From NCBI RefSeq assembly GCF_001713475.1, contig NZ_CP016499.1:4031501-4095500 (forward strand): a stretch of 64,000 bases of DNA, given 5' to 3'. Source of the stretch: Agrobacterium sp. RAC06. Lineage in GTDB: Bacteria > Pseudomonadota > Alphaproteobacteria > Rhizobiales > Rhizobiaceae. This document shows, piece by piece, positions 17,148-26,226 of the stretch. The translations under genes and the position numbers were made by a program. Below the pieces are notes generated by a model. That model was not told the DNA's origin. It did no database searches and saw nothing but the letters and a program-made list of their open reading frames with translations. Numbering within the stretch: the first letter of the stretch is position 1; every line of letters begins with the position of its first letter.

Positions 17148-18674
17148 ATGACATTGGCTGGGGACGAGGCGCGGACACCCGTGCTCGTGGCGGAGCGTAT
17201 CTCCAAATCATTTGGCGACGTGCAGGTGCTGTTCAGCGTCGATTTCGACGTGTTGCCGGGCGAGGTTCACGCGCTCATGGGCGAGAATGGTGCCGGCAAA
17301 TCGACGCTGGTGAAGATCCTCTCAGGCTTCGAGCAGGCGACGGCCGGTCGCATCCTTCTGGATGGTGAACCGGTCACGCTGCCGGCCAATGGCTCGGCCG
17401 AGGCGCTCGGTATCGTGCTCATCCACCAGGAATTCAATCTCGCCGACCATCTCACCGTCACCGAGAGCCTGTTTCTCGGTCGCGAAGTCACGCGTTTCGG
17501 TTTGCTCGATCGCAAGACGATGCGAGCGGAGGCGCGGCGTGTGCTCGATCAACTCGGCTCCAGGATCGATGAGAATGCGCTGATCAGTTCGCTGGCGGTC
17601 GCCGACAAGCAGATGGTCGAGATCGCCAAGGCAATCAGCCGCAAGGCGCGGATCGTTTTCATGGATGAGCCGACGGCCGTTCTCTCGCGCGACGAGACCG
17701 AAGTGTTGTTTGACCAGGTGCGTAAGCTGCGTGCCCGGGGAACGAGTTTCGTTTTCGTCTCCCACAAGCTCGACGAGGTCATGGAGCTCACCGACCGGGT
17801 CACGGTTCTGCGCGACGGCCAGTGGGTCAAGACCGCGCCGACCTCGGCGCTGGACAGCGAGGCGATCGCCCAACTTATGGTCGGTCGTGAATTGTCGAGC
17901 CTTTATCCAACGAAACATGAGCCCAATGTCGACGAGGAGATCGTTCTTTCCGTTCGGGATCTGACGACTGGTTTCGTCCGGAATGCCAGCTTCGAACTGA
18001 AGCGCGGCGAAGTGCTCGGGTTTTCCGGCCTGATCGGGTCGGGGCGTACGGAGCTGATGGAGGCGGTGGCGGGCCTGCGTCCGCGTCTGTCGGGCGAGGT
18101 CAGGCTTAAGGGTGCTGTGCTGGAGGCTGGAGATTTTCGCGAAGCGAACCGGCGTGGGCTCGCCTATATGACCAAGGATCGCAAGGGCAAGGGCTTGTTG
18201 CTCGGCGAGGGCATGACGGCGAACCTGACGCTGCAGTCGATGGATAACCATGTGCGTCACGGCTATCTCGATCCCGGCAGCGAGGCGAAGGCGATGGCGC
18301 GGGCCAAGCGACGCTTCGATATCCGGGTGCGCGACGAGAAGGTCCGCGTCGGGCGCATGTCCGGTGGCAATCAGCAGAAGCTGCTGCTTGCCAAGATCAT
18401 GGAGGTCGAGCCTCAGATCATCATCATCGATGAGCCGACGCGCGGCATCGATGTCGGGACCAAGCAGCAGATCTATCATTTCATCGCAGCACTCGCCCGC
18501 GAGGGCCGCTCGATCATCGTCATCTCCTCTGAGATGCCCGAGGTGATCGGTCTGTGCACGCGGGTTGCCGTGATGCGCGAGGGCCGCATGGTCGGTTTGC
18601 TCGAGGGCGAAGACATCAACGAACAGACCATCATGCGCTACGCCGCCGGCCTGAAACGGCAGATGGCGAGCTGA
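17148..18674 (+). CDS. CUT2 sugar ABC importer, double ATPase (MglA/RbsA/XylG type)
   Basis: Encodes 508 aa with two fused ABC domains. The first has Walker A GENGAGKST near residue 45 and Walker B FMDEPTAVL. The second has the degenerate P-loop GLIGSGRTE typical of CUT2 ATPases, then MSGGNQQKLLLAK and IIIDEPTRGIDVG. It powers uptake of a monosaccharide or small glycoside at the inner membrane. ATG 17148 has GGGAGGA upstream; an earlier start at 17124 has none. The permease and the binding protein follow in the same operon. Confidence 0.94.
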   Translation: MTLAGDEARTPVLVAERISKSFGDVQVLFSVDFDVLPGEVHALMGENGAGKSTLVKILSGFEQATAGRILLDGEPVTLPANGSAEALGIVLIHQEFNLADHLTVTESLFLGREVTRFGLLDRKTMRAEARRVLDQLGSRIDENALISSLAVADKQMVEIAKAISRKARIVFMDEPTAVLSRDETEVLFDQVRKLRARGTSFVFVSHKLDEVMELTDRVTVLRDGQWVKTAPTSALDSEAIAQLMVGRELSSLYPTKHEPNVDEEIVLSVRDLTTGFVRNASFELKRGEVLGFSGLIGSGRTELMEAVAGLRPRLSGEVRLKGAVLEAGDFREANRRGLAYMTKDRKGKGLLLGEGMTANLTLQSMDNHVRHGYLDPGSEAKAMARAKRRFDIRVRDEKVRVGRMSGGNQQKLLLAKIMEVEPQIIIIDEPTRGIDVGTKQQIYHFIAALAREGRSIIVISSEMPEVIGLCTRVAVMREGRMVGLLEGEDINEQTIMRYAAGLKRQMAS

Positions 18675-18771
18675 GTGATTGCATCAGCCCGGCGGCAAGA
18701 CCGGGCTTGAACACGAAGACTTCAGGGTGCGCGACCTCGAAACGAGGCGTGCGGGAGGAGACGGGAAGACC

Positions 18772-19782
18772 ATGACTGCCGAGACTGAAACGACCACACC
18801 TGGCCGCTCACGCCGCACCTTTCGCGATGTGGACCTGCGTGCCGTTGCCCCCTTCGCCGCGCTTCTGATCCTCCTGATCGTCGGCGCGCTGGTGAACCCG
18901 AATTTCATCGGCCTCACAAACCTTGCCAATGTCGCGACGCGCTCGGCCTTCATCGCCATCATCGCCGTTGGTGCCACCTTCGTCATCTCCTCGGGGGACC
19001 TTGATCTCTCCGTCGGATCGATGGTGGCTTTCGTTGCCAGCCTGATGATCCTGTTCATGAATTCCGGCGCGATTGCCGATCCCGGCCTGATGATCGCGGC
19101 AGCCATGGCGCTTGCCATCGTCATCGGCTCGCTCTGCGGTCTGGCCAACGGGTTGATCACTACCGTCGGCAAGATCGAGCCCTTCATCGCCACGCTCGGC
19201 ACGATGGGCATCTACCGTGGCCTGACGACATGGCTTTCCCAAGGCGGGGCGATCACGCTGCGCGATCCAGCCCAGCAGGAGATATACCGCCCGGTCTATT
19301 TTGGCTCGATCCTCGGCCTGCCGGTGCCGATCGTCATCATTCTCGTCGTCACCGCGATTGCCGCCCTCGTGCTCTATCGCACGCGTTACGGTCGTCATGT
19401 CGTTGCTGTCGGCTCGAACCGGGACGTCGCGCGCTATTCCGGCATTGCCGTCGACCGGGTGCGCACCATCGCCTTCGTCATCCAGGGGCTTTGCGTGGCC
19501 ATTGCCGTGCTGCTTTACGTGCCGCGCCTCGGCTCGACGTCCGCCACCACGGGCATCCTCTGGGAACTGCAGGCGATCACCGCCGTCGTTGTCGGCGGTA
19601 CGGCGCTCAAGGGCGGGGCTGGCCGTGTCTGGGGCACGATCTGCGGCGCCTTCATCCTCGAGCTTGTCGGCAACATCATGCTGCTCTCGAACTTCATCTC
19701 CGAATATCTGATCGGGGCCATCCAGGGCACGATCATCATCATCGCGATGCTCGTCCAGCGGTCGCTGGCGCGCAAGGCGTAA
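18772..19782 (+). CDS. CUT2 sugar ABC importer, permease (RbsC type)
   Basis: Encodes 336 aa with 8-10 transmembrane helices. Family hallmarks are AVGATFVISSGDLDLSVGSMVAF and the later VVGGTALKGGAGRVWGT, matching BPD_transp_2 permeases. The start is taken at ATG 18772, with the purine-rich GGGAGGAG and GGGAAG upstream. It should form a homodimer with the double ATPase encoded 97 bp upstream. Confidence 0.93.
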   Translation: MTAETETTTPGRSRRTFRDVDLRAVAPFAALLILLIVGALVNPNFIGLTNLANVATRSAFIAIIAVGATFVISSGDLDLSVGSMVAFVASLMILFMNSGAIADPGLMIAAAMALAIVIGSLCGLANGLITTVGKIEPFIATLGTMGIYRGLTTWLSQGGAITLRDPAQQEIYRPVYFGSILGLPVPIVIILVVTAIAALVLYRTRYGRHVVAVGSNRDVARYSGIAVDRVRTIAFVIQGLCVAIAVLLYVPRLGSTSATTGILWELQAITAVVVGGTALKGGAGRVWGTICGAFILELVGNIMLLSNFISEYLIGAIQGTIIIIAMLVQRSLARKA

Positions 19783-19851
19783 GGAAACGGCCGGGCAGGA
19801 GGGTCGCCCGGTCCGTTCAAACTCGACCCTCGTCACTTTGGGAGGAAACCA

Positions 19852-20805
19852 ATGCACAAGAAACTTTTGGGTATGGCTGTCGCCATGACCGCGCTGGTGT
19901 CGATCTTCGGCGCGGCGCAGGCCCAGGATACCAAGACGATCGGTGTCTCGATCCCGGCCGCAACACATGGCTGGACATCGGGCGTCATCTATCATGCCGA
20001 ACGTATCGCCAAGCAGCTGATGGAGCGTCATCCCGGCCTCAACGTGGTCGTCAAGACCTCTGCCGATCCGTCCAGTCAGGCGAATGCCGTGCAGGATCTG
20101 GCGACGCAGGGCATCGATGCGCTCGTCATCCTGCCGACGGATCCGGATCCGCTTGTCAACGCCATCCGCCAGATCAAGGACAGCGGCAAGTTCGTCGCGC
20201 TCGTCGACCGTGCGCCGTCGGTCAATGACAATTCGGTCCGCGATCTCTACGTGGCCGGTAACAACCCCGCTCTCGGCGAAGTCGCCGGCAAATACATTGC
20301 CGAAAACAATCCTGATGCAGAAGTCGTCATCATCCGCGGCATGCCGATCCCGATCGACCAGCAGCGCCAGGATGGCTTCGACAAGGGCATCGAAGGCTCC
20401 AACGTCAAGGTCCTCGACCGCCAGTTCGGCAACTGGAACCGCGACGACGCCTTCAAGGTCATGCAGGACTACCTCACCAAGTACCCGAAGATCGATGTGG
20501 TCTGGTGCCAGGATGACGACATGGCTGTCGGCGTGCTGCAGGCCATCGAACAGGCCGGCCGTACTGACATCCAGTACATCATCGGCGGTGCCGGTTCGAA
20601 GGACATGATCAAGAAGGTCATGGACGGCGACAAGATGGTGCCGGTCAACGTTCTCTATCCGCCGTCGATGGTCGGCACTGCGATGGAACTGACGGCTGCT
20701 GCCCTCTACGACAGCGTTCCGGTGCATGGCACCTACACGCTCGACGCGACGCTGATCACGCCTGAGAACGCGGAAGGCTACTACTTCCCGGATTCGCCGT
20801 TCTGA
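19852..20805 (+). CDS. Periplasmic sugar-binding protein of the CUT2 importer
   Basis: Encodes 317 aa. A Sec signal peptide ends near AAQAQ (residue 25). The mature part is a type I periplasmic-binding fold (Peripla_BP_4): GVSIPAATHGWTSGV, DALVILPTDPDPL, VWCQDDDMAVGVLQAIE. TGGGAGGAAA-like Shine-Dalgarno sequence precedes ATG 19852. It should capture the sugar and deliver it to the permease. A GC-rich hairpin after the stop probably lowers expression of the next gene relative to this one. Confidence 0.93.
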   Translation: MHKKLLGMAVAMTALVSIFGAAQAQDTKTIGVSIPAATHGWTSGVIYHAERIAKQLMERHPGLNVVVKTSADPSSQANAVQDLATQGIDALVILPTDPDPLVNAIRQIKDSGKFVALVDRAPSVNDNSVRDLYVAGNNPALGEVAGKYIAENNPDAEVVIIRGMPIPIDQQRQDGFDKGIEGSNVKVLDRQFGNWNRDDAFKVMQDYLTKYPKIDVVWCQDDDMAVGVLQAIEQAGRTDIQYIIGGAGSKDMIKKVMDGDKMVPVNVLYPPSMVGTAMELTAAALYDSVPVHGTYTLDATLITPENAEGYYFPDSPF

Positions 20806-20828
20806 TCTCCAGGACTGCGACGCCATTG

Positions 20829-20853
20829 TCTGCCCGGGTTTTTCCCGGGCAGA
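20829..20853 (+). terminator. Hairpin after the binding-protein gene
   Basis: TCTGCCCGGG (20829-20838) and CCCGGGCAGA (20844-20853) form a perfect 10-bp stem with a five-T loop and a short T-containing tail. It may end most transcripts after the importer, or protect the message from 3' decay. Confidence 0.55.
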
Positions 20854-20946
20854 TTTCCGCTGTAAACATCATTGCGGTTGTGTCGAAATTCCATCTCCTG
20901 TAATCGTTCACGGAAACGTTGCAGGAATACTCAGGGAGGAGAATTC

Positions 20947-21999
20947 ATGAAGACGATCAAGGGACCGGCGATCTTTCTCGGCCAGTTTGCGGGTGATGCC
21001 GCACCTTTCAACACCTGGGATGGGATTACCAAATGGGCGGCCGAAAAGGGTTATGAGGGCGTCCAGGTTCCGACCTGGGCCGGCCAGCTGATGGACCTGA
21101 AGAAGGCCGCTGAATCCAAGGATTATTGCGACGAACTCGCCGGCGTGGCGCGCCAGAACGGCGTCGAGATCACTGAACTCTCCACCCACCTTCAGGGCCA
21201 GCTGGTCGCGGTTCATCCGGCCTATGACGAAGCCTTTGACGGCTTTGCGGCACCCGAAGTGCGCGGCAATCCGAAGGCGCGGCAGGAATGGGCCGTGAGC
21301 CAAGTGAAATACGCGCTGAAGGCCTCGCGCAATCTCGGCATCAAGGCGCATGCGACCTTCTCGGGCGCGCTCGCCTGGCCCTATATCTATCCCTGGCCGC
21401 AGCGCCCGGCCGGTCTCGTCGAGACCGCCTTCGACGAGTTGGCGCGCCGCTGGACGCCGATCCTCGATTATGCCGAGGAGCAGGGCGTCGATGTTTGTTA
21501 CGAGATCCATCCGGGCGAAGACCTGCATGACGGCGTCACCTTCGAGATGTTTCTGGAACGGGTGAAAAACCATTCCCGCGCCAACATGCTCTACGACCCG
21601 TCGCATTATGTGCTGCAGTGCCTCGACTATCTCGACAACATCGACATCTACAAGGACCGGATCAAGATGTTCCACGTCAAGGACGCGGAGTTCAATCCGA
21701 CCGGCCGGCAGGGCGTCTATGGCGGTTACCAGGGCTGGGTGAACAGGGCAGGGCGTTTTCGCTCGCTCGGCGACGGCCAGGTCGATTTCGGCGCGATCTT
21801 CTCGAAGATGGCGGCGAACGATTTCGACGGCTGGGCCGTTGTCGAGTGGGAATGCGCGCTGAAGCACCCGGAAGACGGCGCCCGCGAAGGAGCCGATTTC
21901 GTCCGGGCGCATATCATCCGCGTCACCGAGAAGGCGTTCGACGACTTCGCTTCCGGCGGCACGGATGATGCGGCGAACCGTCGGATGCTAGGTCTCTGA
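20947..21999 (+). CDS. Sugar phosphate isomerase/epimerase-like TIM barrel
   Basis: Encodes 350 aa of the xylose-isomerase-like TIM-barrel (AP endonuclease 2) superfamily. Likely metal ligands are visible in YEIHPGEDL (about residue 188), YDPSHYVLQ (about 217), MFHVKDAEF (about 241) and VVEWECALK (about 302). ATG 20947 has GGGAGGAG upstream. Proteins of this type next to Gfo/Idh/MocA genes often process keto-sugars, and some act as 3-keto-glycoside lyases or hydrolases. That role is inferred from context here. Its leader shares the 10-mer AACGTTGCAG with the GH1 gene leader. Confidence 0.88.
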   Translation: MKTIKGPAIFLGQFAGDAAPFNTWDGITKWAAEKGYEGVQVPTWAGQLMDLKKAAESKDYCDELAGVARQNGVEITELSTHLQGQLVAVHPAYDEAFDGFAAPEVRGNPKARQEWAVSQVKYALKASRNLGIKAHATFSGALAWPYIYPWPQRPAGLVETAFDELARRWTPILDYAEEQGVDVCYEIHPGEDLHDGVTFEMFLERVKNHSRANMLYDPSHYVLQCLDYLDNIDIYKDRIKMFHVKDAEFNPTGRQGVYGGYQGWVNRAGRFRSLGDGQVDFGAIFSKMAANDFDGWAVVEWECALKHPEDGAREGADFVRAHIIRVTEKAFDDFASGGTDDAANRRMLGL

Positions 22000-22001
22000 G
22001 G

Positions 22002-22637
22002 CTAGACTTGGCTGAGGGCGGCGATGTCGCCGCTCTCGAGGTAGGGCAGGGCGCGTTCGATCTTGTCGAGCGGCCAGTCCCACCAGGCGAGTGCCAGCAG
22101 GTCGGCGATCTCCTCGTCGGTGAAGCGCATACGGATCACGGTTGCCGGGTTGCCGCCGACGATTGCGTAAGGCGGCACTTCACGGGTGACGACGGCGCGG
22201 GCTGCAATGATGGCTCCGGAGCCGATCGTGACCCCCGGCATGATCGTTGCACCATGGCCGATCCAGACGTCGTGGCCGACAACGGTGTCCTGGAAAGGCA
22301 GATCCTGGTAGCCGCCGATGGTCTGAGGACTGAAGACGCGGAAGGGATAGGTCGTCACGCCCGACATGGCATGGTTGGCCGAGCTTGTTATGATGATTGC
22401 CTCCCGGGCGATCTGCACGAAACGGCCGATCACCAGTCGTTCCTGGCTGAAGGGGTAGAGATAGGGCGCGAGGATCGCTGCCGTTTCGCCCACTTTGCCG
22501 GAATGGGTGAAATAGCTGAAGTCGCCTATCTCCATGCGCGGATGGTGGATGACAACAGCAAGCTGGACAGTTTCGCGGTAGGGTGTGCCGTCGGCGAGCG
22601 TGATGGGATAGGCTTGTCTCGGGTCGAGAAAAGGCAT
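22002..22637 (-). CDS. CatB-related O-acetyltransferase (xenobiotic acetyltransferase family)
   Basis: Encodes 211 aa with a left-handed beta-helix built from hexapeptide repeats (GHDVWIGHGATIMPGVTIGSG). The likely catalytic His lies in SSANHAMSG at about residue 89. Related enzymes acetylate chloramphenicol, streptogramins or sugars using acetyl-CoA; resistance cannot be assumed. It is read against the surrounding sugar genes, ends only 2 bp from the isomerase-like gene, and appears to interrupt that cluster. Confidence 0.88.
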   Translation of the reverse strand: MPFLDPRQAYPITLADGTPYRETVQLAVVIHHPRMEIGDFSYFTHSGKVGETAAILAPYLYPFSQERLVIGRFVQIAREAIIITSSANHAMSGVTTYPFRVFSPQTIGGYQDLPFQDTVVGHDVWIGHGATIMPGVTIGSGAIIAARAVVTREVPPYAIVGGNPATVIRMRFTDEEIADLLALAWWDWPLDKIERALPYLESGDIAALSQV

Positions 22638-22819
22638 GGTCGAGATCCTTGCAAAGGCGGAGTTATGGCGTCGCGTCGATTGCTGACACCGGCTCGGTTG
22701 CTTTGCCTCTGAAGAGGCGGATCTCAGTTGTTCACTGTCAGGGCATCCTTCTTCTCGGGTGCCAGTCTAACGGATCTGGGGCGTGAACTCCAGACGCAGC
22801 TCATGAAGGAGGACGCATC

Positions 22820-24007
22820 ATGGCGATCGAAGCAAGCAAGTCGGGCGAACGGACACCAAAGATCCGGTTGGGCATGGTCGGCGGTGGCGCCGGTGCCTTT
22901 ATCGGCGCGGTGCACCGCATGGCGGCCCGTCTCGACGACCAGTACGACCTCGTTGCCGGTGCTCTGTCCTCGACGCCGGAGAAGTCGGTGGCCTCCGGCC
23001 GCGAACTCGGGCTCGATCCGGAGCGTTGTTATGGCTCCTATGAGGAGATGGCGGAGAAGGAAGCGGCCCGTCCTGATGGCATTGAGGCCGTCTCGATCGT
23101 GACGCCGAACCATGTGCATTTCCCGGCGGCCAAGGCTTTTCTGGAGCGCGGCATCCACGTCATCTGCGACAAGCCGCTGACCTCGAACCTCGAAGATGCC
23201 AAGGCGCTGAAGGCGGTTGCCGACAAGGCGAAGGCACTGTTCATCCTCACCCACAATTACACCGGCTATCCCATGGTGCGGCATGCGCGCGAACTGGTGC
23301 GCTCCGGCGAACTCGGCGATCTCCGCCTGGTGCAGATGGAGTATCCGCAGGATTGGCTGGCAGAGCCGATCGAGCAGACCGGACAGAAGCAGGCTGCCTG
23401 GCGTACCGATCCGAAGCAGTCGGGCGCTGGCGGTTCGACCGGCGACATCGGCACGCATGCCTATAATCTCGGCTCGTTCATCTCCGGCCTCGAACTCGAC
23501 GAGCTGGCGGCCGACGTGCACACCTTCGTCGAAGGTCGGCGTCTCGACGACAACGCGCATGTGATGCTGCGCTTCAAGGCCAAGGGTACAGAAACGCCCG
23601 CCAAGGGTCTGCTGTGGTGCAGCCAGGTGGCGACCGGCAACGAGAACGGGCTGAAAGTCCGGATCTACGGCACCAAGGCCGGGATCGAATGGACGCAGGC
23701 CGATCCGAACTATCTGTGGTTCACGCGTCTCGGCGAGCCGAAGCAGCTGATCACACGTGGCGGGGCAGGGGCGAATGCTGCGGCTGGCCGTGTGACCCGT
23801 ATTCCGTCGGGTCATCCCGAGGGTTATCTGGAAGCCTTCGCGACGATCTACACGGAAGCCGCTGCCGCCATCAATGCGGCGAAGTCGGGTGCTGCTGTCG
23901 ATCCGGCGGTGGTCTATCCGACTGTCGATGACGGCGTGAAGGGTGTGGCGTTTGTTGAGGCTTGCATCGAGTCCGGCAAGAAGAATGGCGGTTGGGTGAA
24001 GGTGTAA
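22820..24007 (+). CDS. Gfo/Idh/MocA family NAD(P)-dependent oxidoreductase
   Basis: Encodes 395 aa. The N-terminal Rossmann fold starts with RLGMVGGGAGAFIGAVH. The family active-site motif appears as ICDKPLTSN (DKP in place of EKP), and DIGTHAYNL carries the conserved Asp and His. It should oxidise a sugar hydroxyl using NAD(P), in the cytoplasm. AAGGAGGA precedes ATG 22820. Together with the TIM-barrel enzyme and GH1 beta-glucosidase it suggests oxidation of a glycoside or cyclitol to a keto form. The exact substrate is unknown. Confidence 0.92.
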   Translation: MAIEASKSGERTPKIRLGMVGGGAGAFIGAVHRMAARLDDQYDLVAGALSSTPEKSVASGRELGLDPERCYGSYEEMAEKEAARPDGIEAVSIVTPNHVHFPAAKAFLERGIHVICDKPLTSNLEDAKALKAVADKAKALFILTHNYTGYPMVRHARELVRSGELGDLRLVQMEYPQDWLAEPIEQTGQKQAAWRTDPKQSGAGGSTGDIGTHAYNLGSFISGLELDELAADVHTFVEGRRLDDNAHVMLRFKAKGTETPAKGLLWCSQVATGNENGLKVRIYGTKAGIEWTQADPNYLWFTRLGEPKQLITRGGAGANAAAGRVTRIPSGHPEGYLEAFATIYTEAAAAINAAKSGAAVDPAVVYPTVDDGVKGVAFVEACIESGKKNGGWVKV

Positions 24008-24016
24008 CTCCACCTC

Positions 24017-24268
24017 CCGCTTGAGGGGGGAGATCGCCGGGTGTCTCCCTCTTCTCCCCAGCGGGGAGAAGGTGCCCGAAGGGCGGATGAGGGGGAGCGA
24101 AGCTCAGGCTGTCTGTTCAACGCTTCGCCGATCCGCCCCCTCACCCCGCCTCCGCTTCGCTCAGCGACCCTCTCCCCGAGGGGAGAGGAGGTCACGCAGG
24201 CGCTCTGGCAGCCCCGGAGTTACCCACCCCGGAGCTTTGCTCCGACCCTCCCCCTCAAGGGGAGGGTG
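24017..24268. repeat. Composite of RIME-like intergenic repeat modules
   Basis: The region between the Gfo/Idh/MocA and GH1 genes is filled with C/G-rich palindromes. 24049-24095 repeats the left arm of the 13035 element in reverse orientation. 24165-24190 is a TCTCCCC / GGGGAGA hairpin. 24224-24268 repeats the ACCCTCCCC / GGGGAGGGT module found before xylA. No gene fits the region. Confidence 0.7.
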
Positions 24269-24270
24269 TG

Positions 24271-24294
24271 AAAACTGTAACGTTGCAGTTTTTT
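24271..24294 (+). promoter_or_regulatory. LacI-type operator or short terminator before the GH1 gene
   Basis: CTGTAACGTTGCAG (24275-24288) is a near-perfect palindrome around CG, as in LacI-family operators. The same bases form a 7-bp stem AAAACTG / CAGTTTT followed by six T, so they could instead terminate the upstream transcript. The half AACGTTGCAG also occurs at 20915-20924. Confidence 0.45.
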
Positions 24295-24394
24295 GTTCCT
24301 GATGTCTTCACCGCGTCGCGCCTTTGTTCTAAACCGCTCATCGAAAGACCAGTGGCGCCCCCAGTTCGCCCTGATATGACGAAGGACATGTTTG

Positions 24395-25768
24395 ATGATC
24401 GATCCCAAGGCTCTCGCCTCGCGTTTTCCCGGTGACTTCCTGTTCGGGGTCGCGACCGCCTCCTTCCAGATCGAAGGGGCGTCGAAGGCGGATGGGCGCA
24501 AGCCCTCAATCTGGGATGCGTTCTCCAACATGCCGGGCCGGGTCTTCGGGCGGCACAATGGAGACATTGCCTGCGATCACTACAACAGGTGGGAAAGCGA
24601 TCTTGATCTGATCAAGGACATGGGCGTTACCGGCTATCGGTTCTCGATCGCCTGGCCGCGTGTCCTGCCCGAGGGGACCGGACCGATCAATGAGAAGGGC
24701 CTCGATTTCTACGACAACCTCGTGGACGGATTGAAGGCGCGCGGCATCAAGGCCTATGCGACGCTCTATCACTGGGATCTGCCGCTCTCCCTGATGGGCG
24801 AGGGTGGATGGACGGCGCGGTCGACGGCACAGGCCTTCCAGCGCTACACCAGGGTGGTGATGGAGCGCCTCGGTGATCGGCTCGATGCGGTCGCAACCTT
24901 CAACGAGCCCTGGTGCTCGGTCTGGCTCAGCCATCTCTACGGCGTGCATGCGCCGGGCGAACGCAGCATGGATGCAGCTCTCCATGCGCTGCATTACACC
25001 AATCTCGCGCACGGGCTTTCCGTTCAGGCGATCCGGGAAATTAGCCCCAAGGTGCCCGTGGGGTTGGTGCTCAATGCGCATGAGACGCTGCCGGGCTCCG
25101 ACAGCGCTGAAGATCTCGCTGCCGCCGAACGCGCGCATCAGTTCCACAATGGCGTCTTCTTCGATCCAGTCTTCAAGGGCGAATATCCGGCCAAGTTCCT
25201 CTCGGCGCTTGGCCATCGCATGCCCAAGATCGAGGACGGCGATCTCGGCATCATCAACCAGAAACTCGACTGGTGGGGGCTGAACTACTACACGCCGATG
25301 CGCGTTGCCGACGATCCAACACCGGGTGCGGAATTCCCGGCGACTGTCAATGCGGCTCCGGTTTCGGATGTGAAAACCGATATCGGCTGGGAGGTCTATG
25401 CGCCGGCGCTGAAGTCGCTCGTCGAGCGTCTCTATGCCCGCTACGACCTGCCGGTCTGCTACATCACCGAGAACGGCGCCTGCTACAATATGGAGGTCGA
25501 GTCTGGCGAGGTCGAGGACCAGCCGCGGCTGGATTACTATGCCGAACATCTCGACAAGGTCGCCGACCTGATCGCCGAGGGCTATCCGATGCAGGGCTAT
25601 TTCGCCTGGTCGCTGATGGACAATTTCGAATGGGCCGAGGGCTACCGAATGCGCTTCGGCCTCGTGCATGTCGATTACGACACCCAGGTCCGCACCATCA
25701 AGAAGAGCGGCAAGTGGTATCGTGATCTTGCCTCAGAGTTTCCGAAGGGGAACTTCAAGGCGGATTGA
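24395..25768 (+). CDS. GH1 family beta-glucosidase
   Basis: Encodes 457 aa. It is a retaining glycoside hydrolase of family 1. The acid/base Glu lies in ATFNEPW at about residue 170 and the nucleophile Glu in YITENGA at about 360. SFQIEGA and WSLMDNFEWAEGY are also family marks. There is no signal peptide, so it acts on imported glucosides in the cytoplasm. ATG 24395 is preferred; the codon before it is TTG, and AAGGAC lies upstream. It would complete an import-and-hydrolysis route with the CUT2 transporter. Confidence 0.94.
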   Translation: MIDPKALASRFPGDFLFGVATASFQIEGASKADGRKPSIWDAFSNMPGRVFGRHNGDIACDHYNRWESDLDLIKDMGVTGYRFSIAWPRVLPEGTGPINEKGLDFYDNLVDGLKARGIKAYATLYHWDLPLSLMGEGGWTARSTAQAFQRYTRVVMERLGDRLDAVATFNEPWCSVWLSHLYGVHAPGERSMDAALHALHYTNLAHGLSVQAIREISPKVPVGLVLNAHETLPGSDSAEDLAAAERAHQFHNGVFFDPVFKGEYPAKFLSALGHRMPKIEDGDLGIINQKLDWWGLNYYTPMRVADDPTPGAEFPATVNAAPVSDVKTDIGWEVYAPALKSLVERLYARYDLPVCYITENGACYNMEVESGEVEDQPRLDYYAEHLDKVADLIAEGYPMQGYFAWSLMDNFEWAEGYRMRFGLVHVDYDTQVRTIKKSGKWYRDLASEFPKGNFKAD

Positions 25769-25801
25769 CCGGGCAGGGGGCTCTGGCCCCCGTAATCCTG
25801 G

Positions 25802-26197
25802 TCAGCCGAGCTTGATCAGCTTGTTGCCGGCATCCACTTCGTTGCGCCGGTCGAAGTCGGCACGGGCCGACTGGATGCGGTCGTGATGGGTGAAGACCCA
25901 GCCACCTAGCGCCCGGATCGGCTCGCCGAAAGAACGGCCGAGATCGGTCAGAGCATATTCCACCTTGGGCGGCACGGTCGGGTGCACCGTGCGCTCCACG
26001 ATGCCGTCGCGTTCCAGTGCGCGCAGTGTCAATGTCAGCATGCGCTGGGATATGCCGACGACGGAGCGCTTGAGATCGGAAAAGCGCTGCGGCCCGTCTC
26101 CTAGCATCATGATGACCAGAACCGTCCATTTGTCGCCCAGTCTCGCCAGCATTTCGCTGACGGTCTGGCACTTGGTCGGGTCATAGTTGTCGCACAT
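25802..26197 (-). CDS. HxlR family winged-helix regulator
   Basis: Encodes 131 aa with the MarR/HxlR winged helix: LGDKWTVLVIMMLGDGPQRF, ISQRMLTLTLRALERDGIV, PKVEYALTDLGRSF. Two cysteines lie near the N terminus (MCDNYDPTKCQ, Cys2 and Cys10). In this family N-terminal cysteines of YodB/HypR/QorR sense quinones, diamide or disulfide stress. It is divergent from a nitroreductase-type gene, a common pairing for such sensors. The frame is open further upstream, but ATG 26195-26197 matches the family start. Confidence 0.9.
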   Translation of the reverse strand: MCDNYDPTKCQTVSEMLARLGDKWTVLVIMMLGDGPQRFSDLKRSVVGISQRMLTLTLRALERDGIVERTVHPTVPPKVEYALTDLGRSFGEPIRALGGWVFTHHDRIQSARADFDRRNEVDAGNKLIKLG

Positions 26198-26226
26198 CGT
26201 GGTTCCAATCGTTCCATCGGTGTAAC

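Noticed and set aside
22002..22637. Chloramphenicol resistance gene
   Set aside because: The protein is of the xenobiotic acetyltransferase fold, but most chromosomal members have other or unknown substrates, so resistance was not called.
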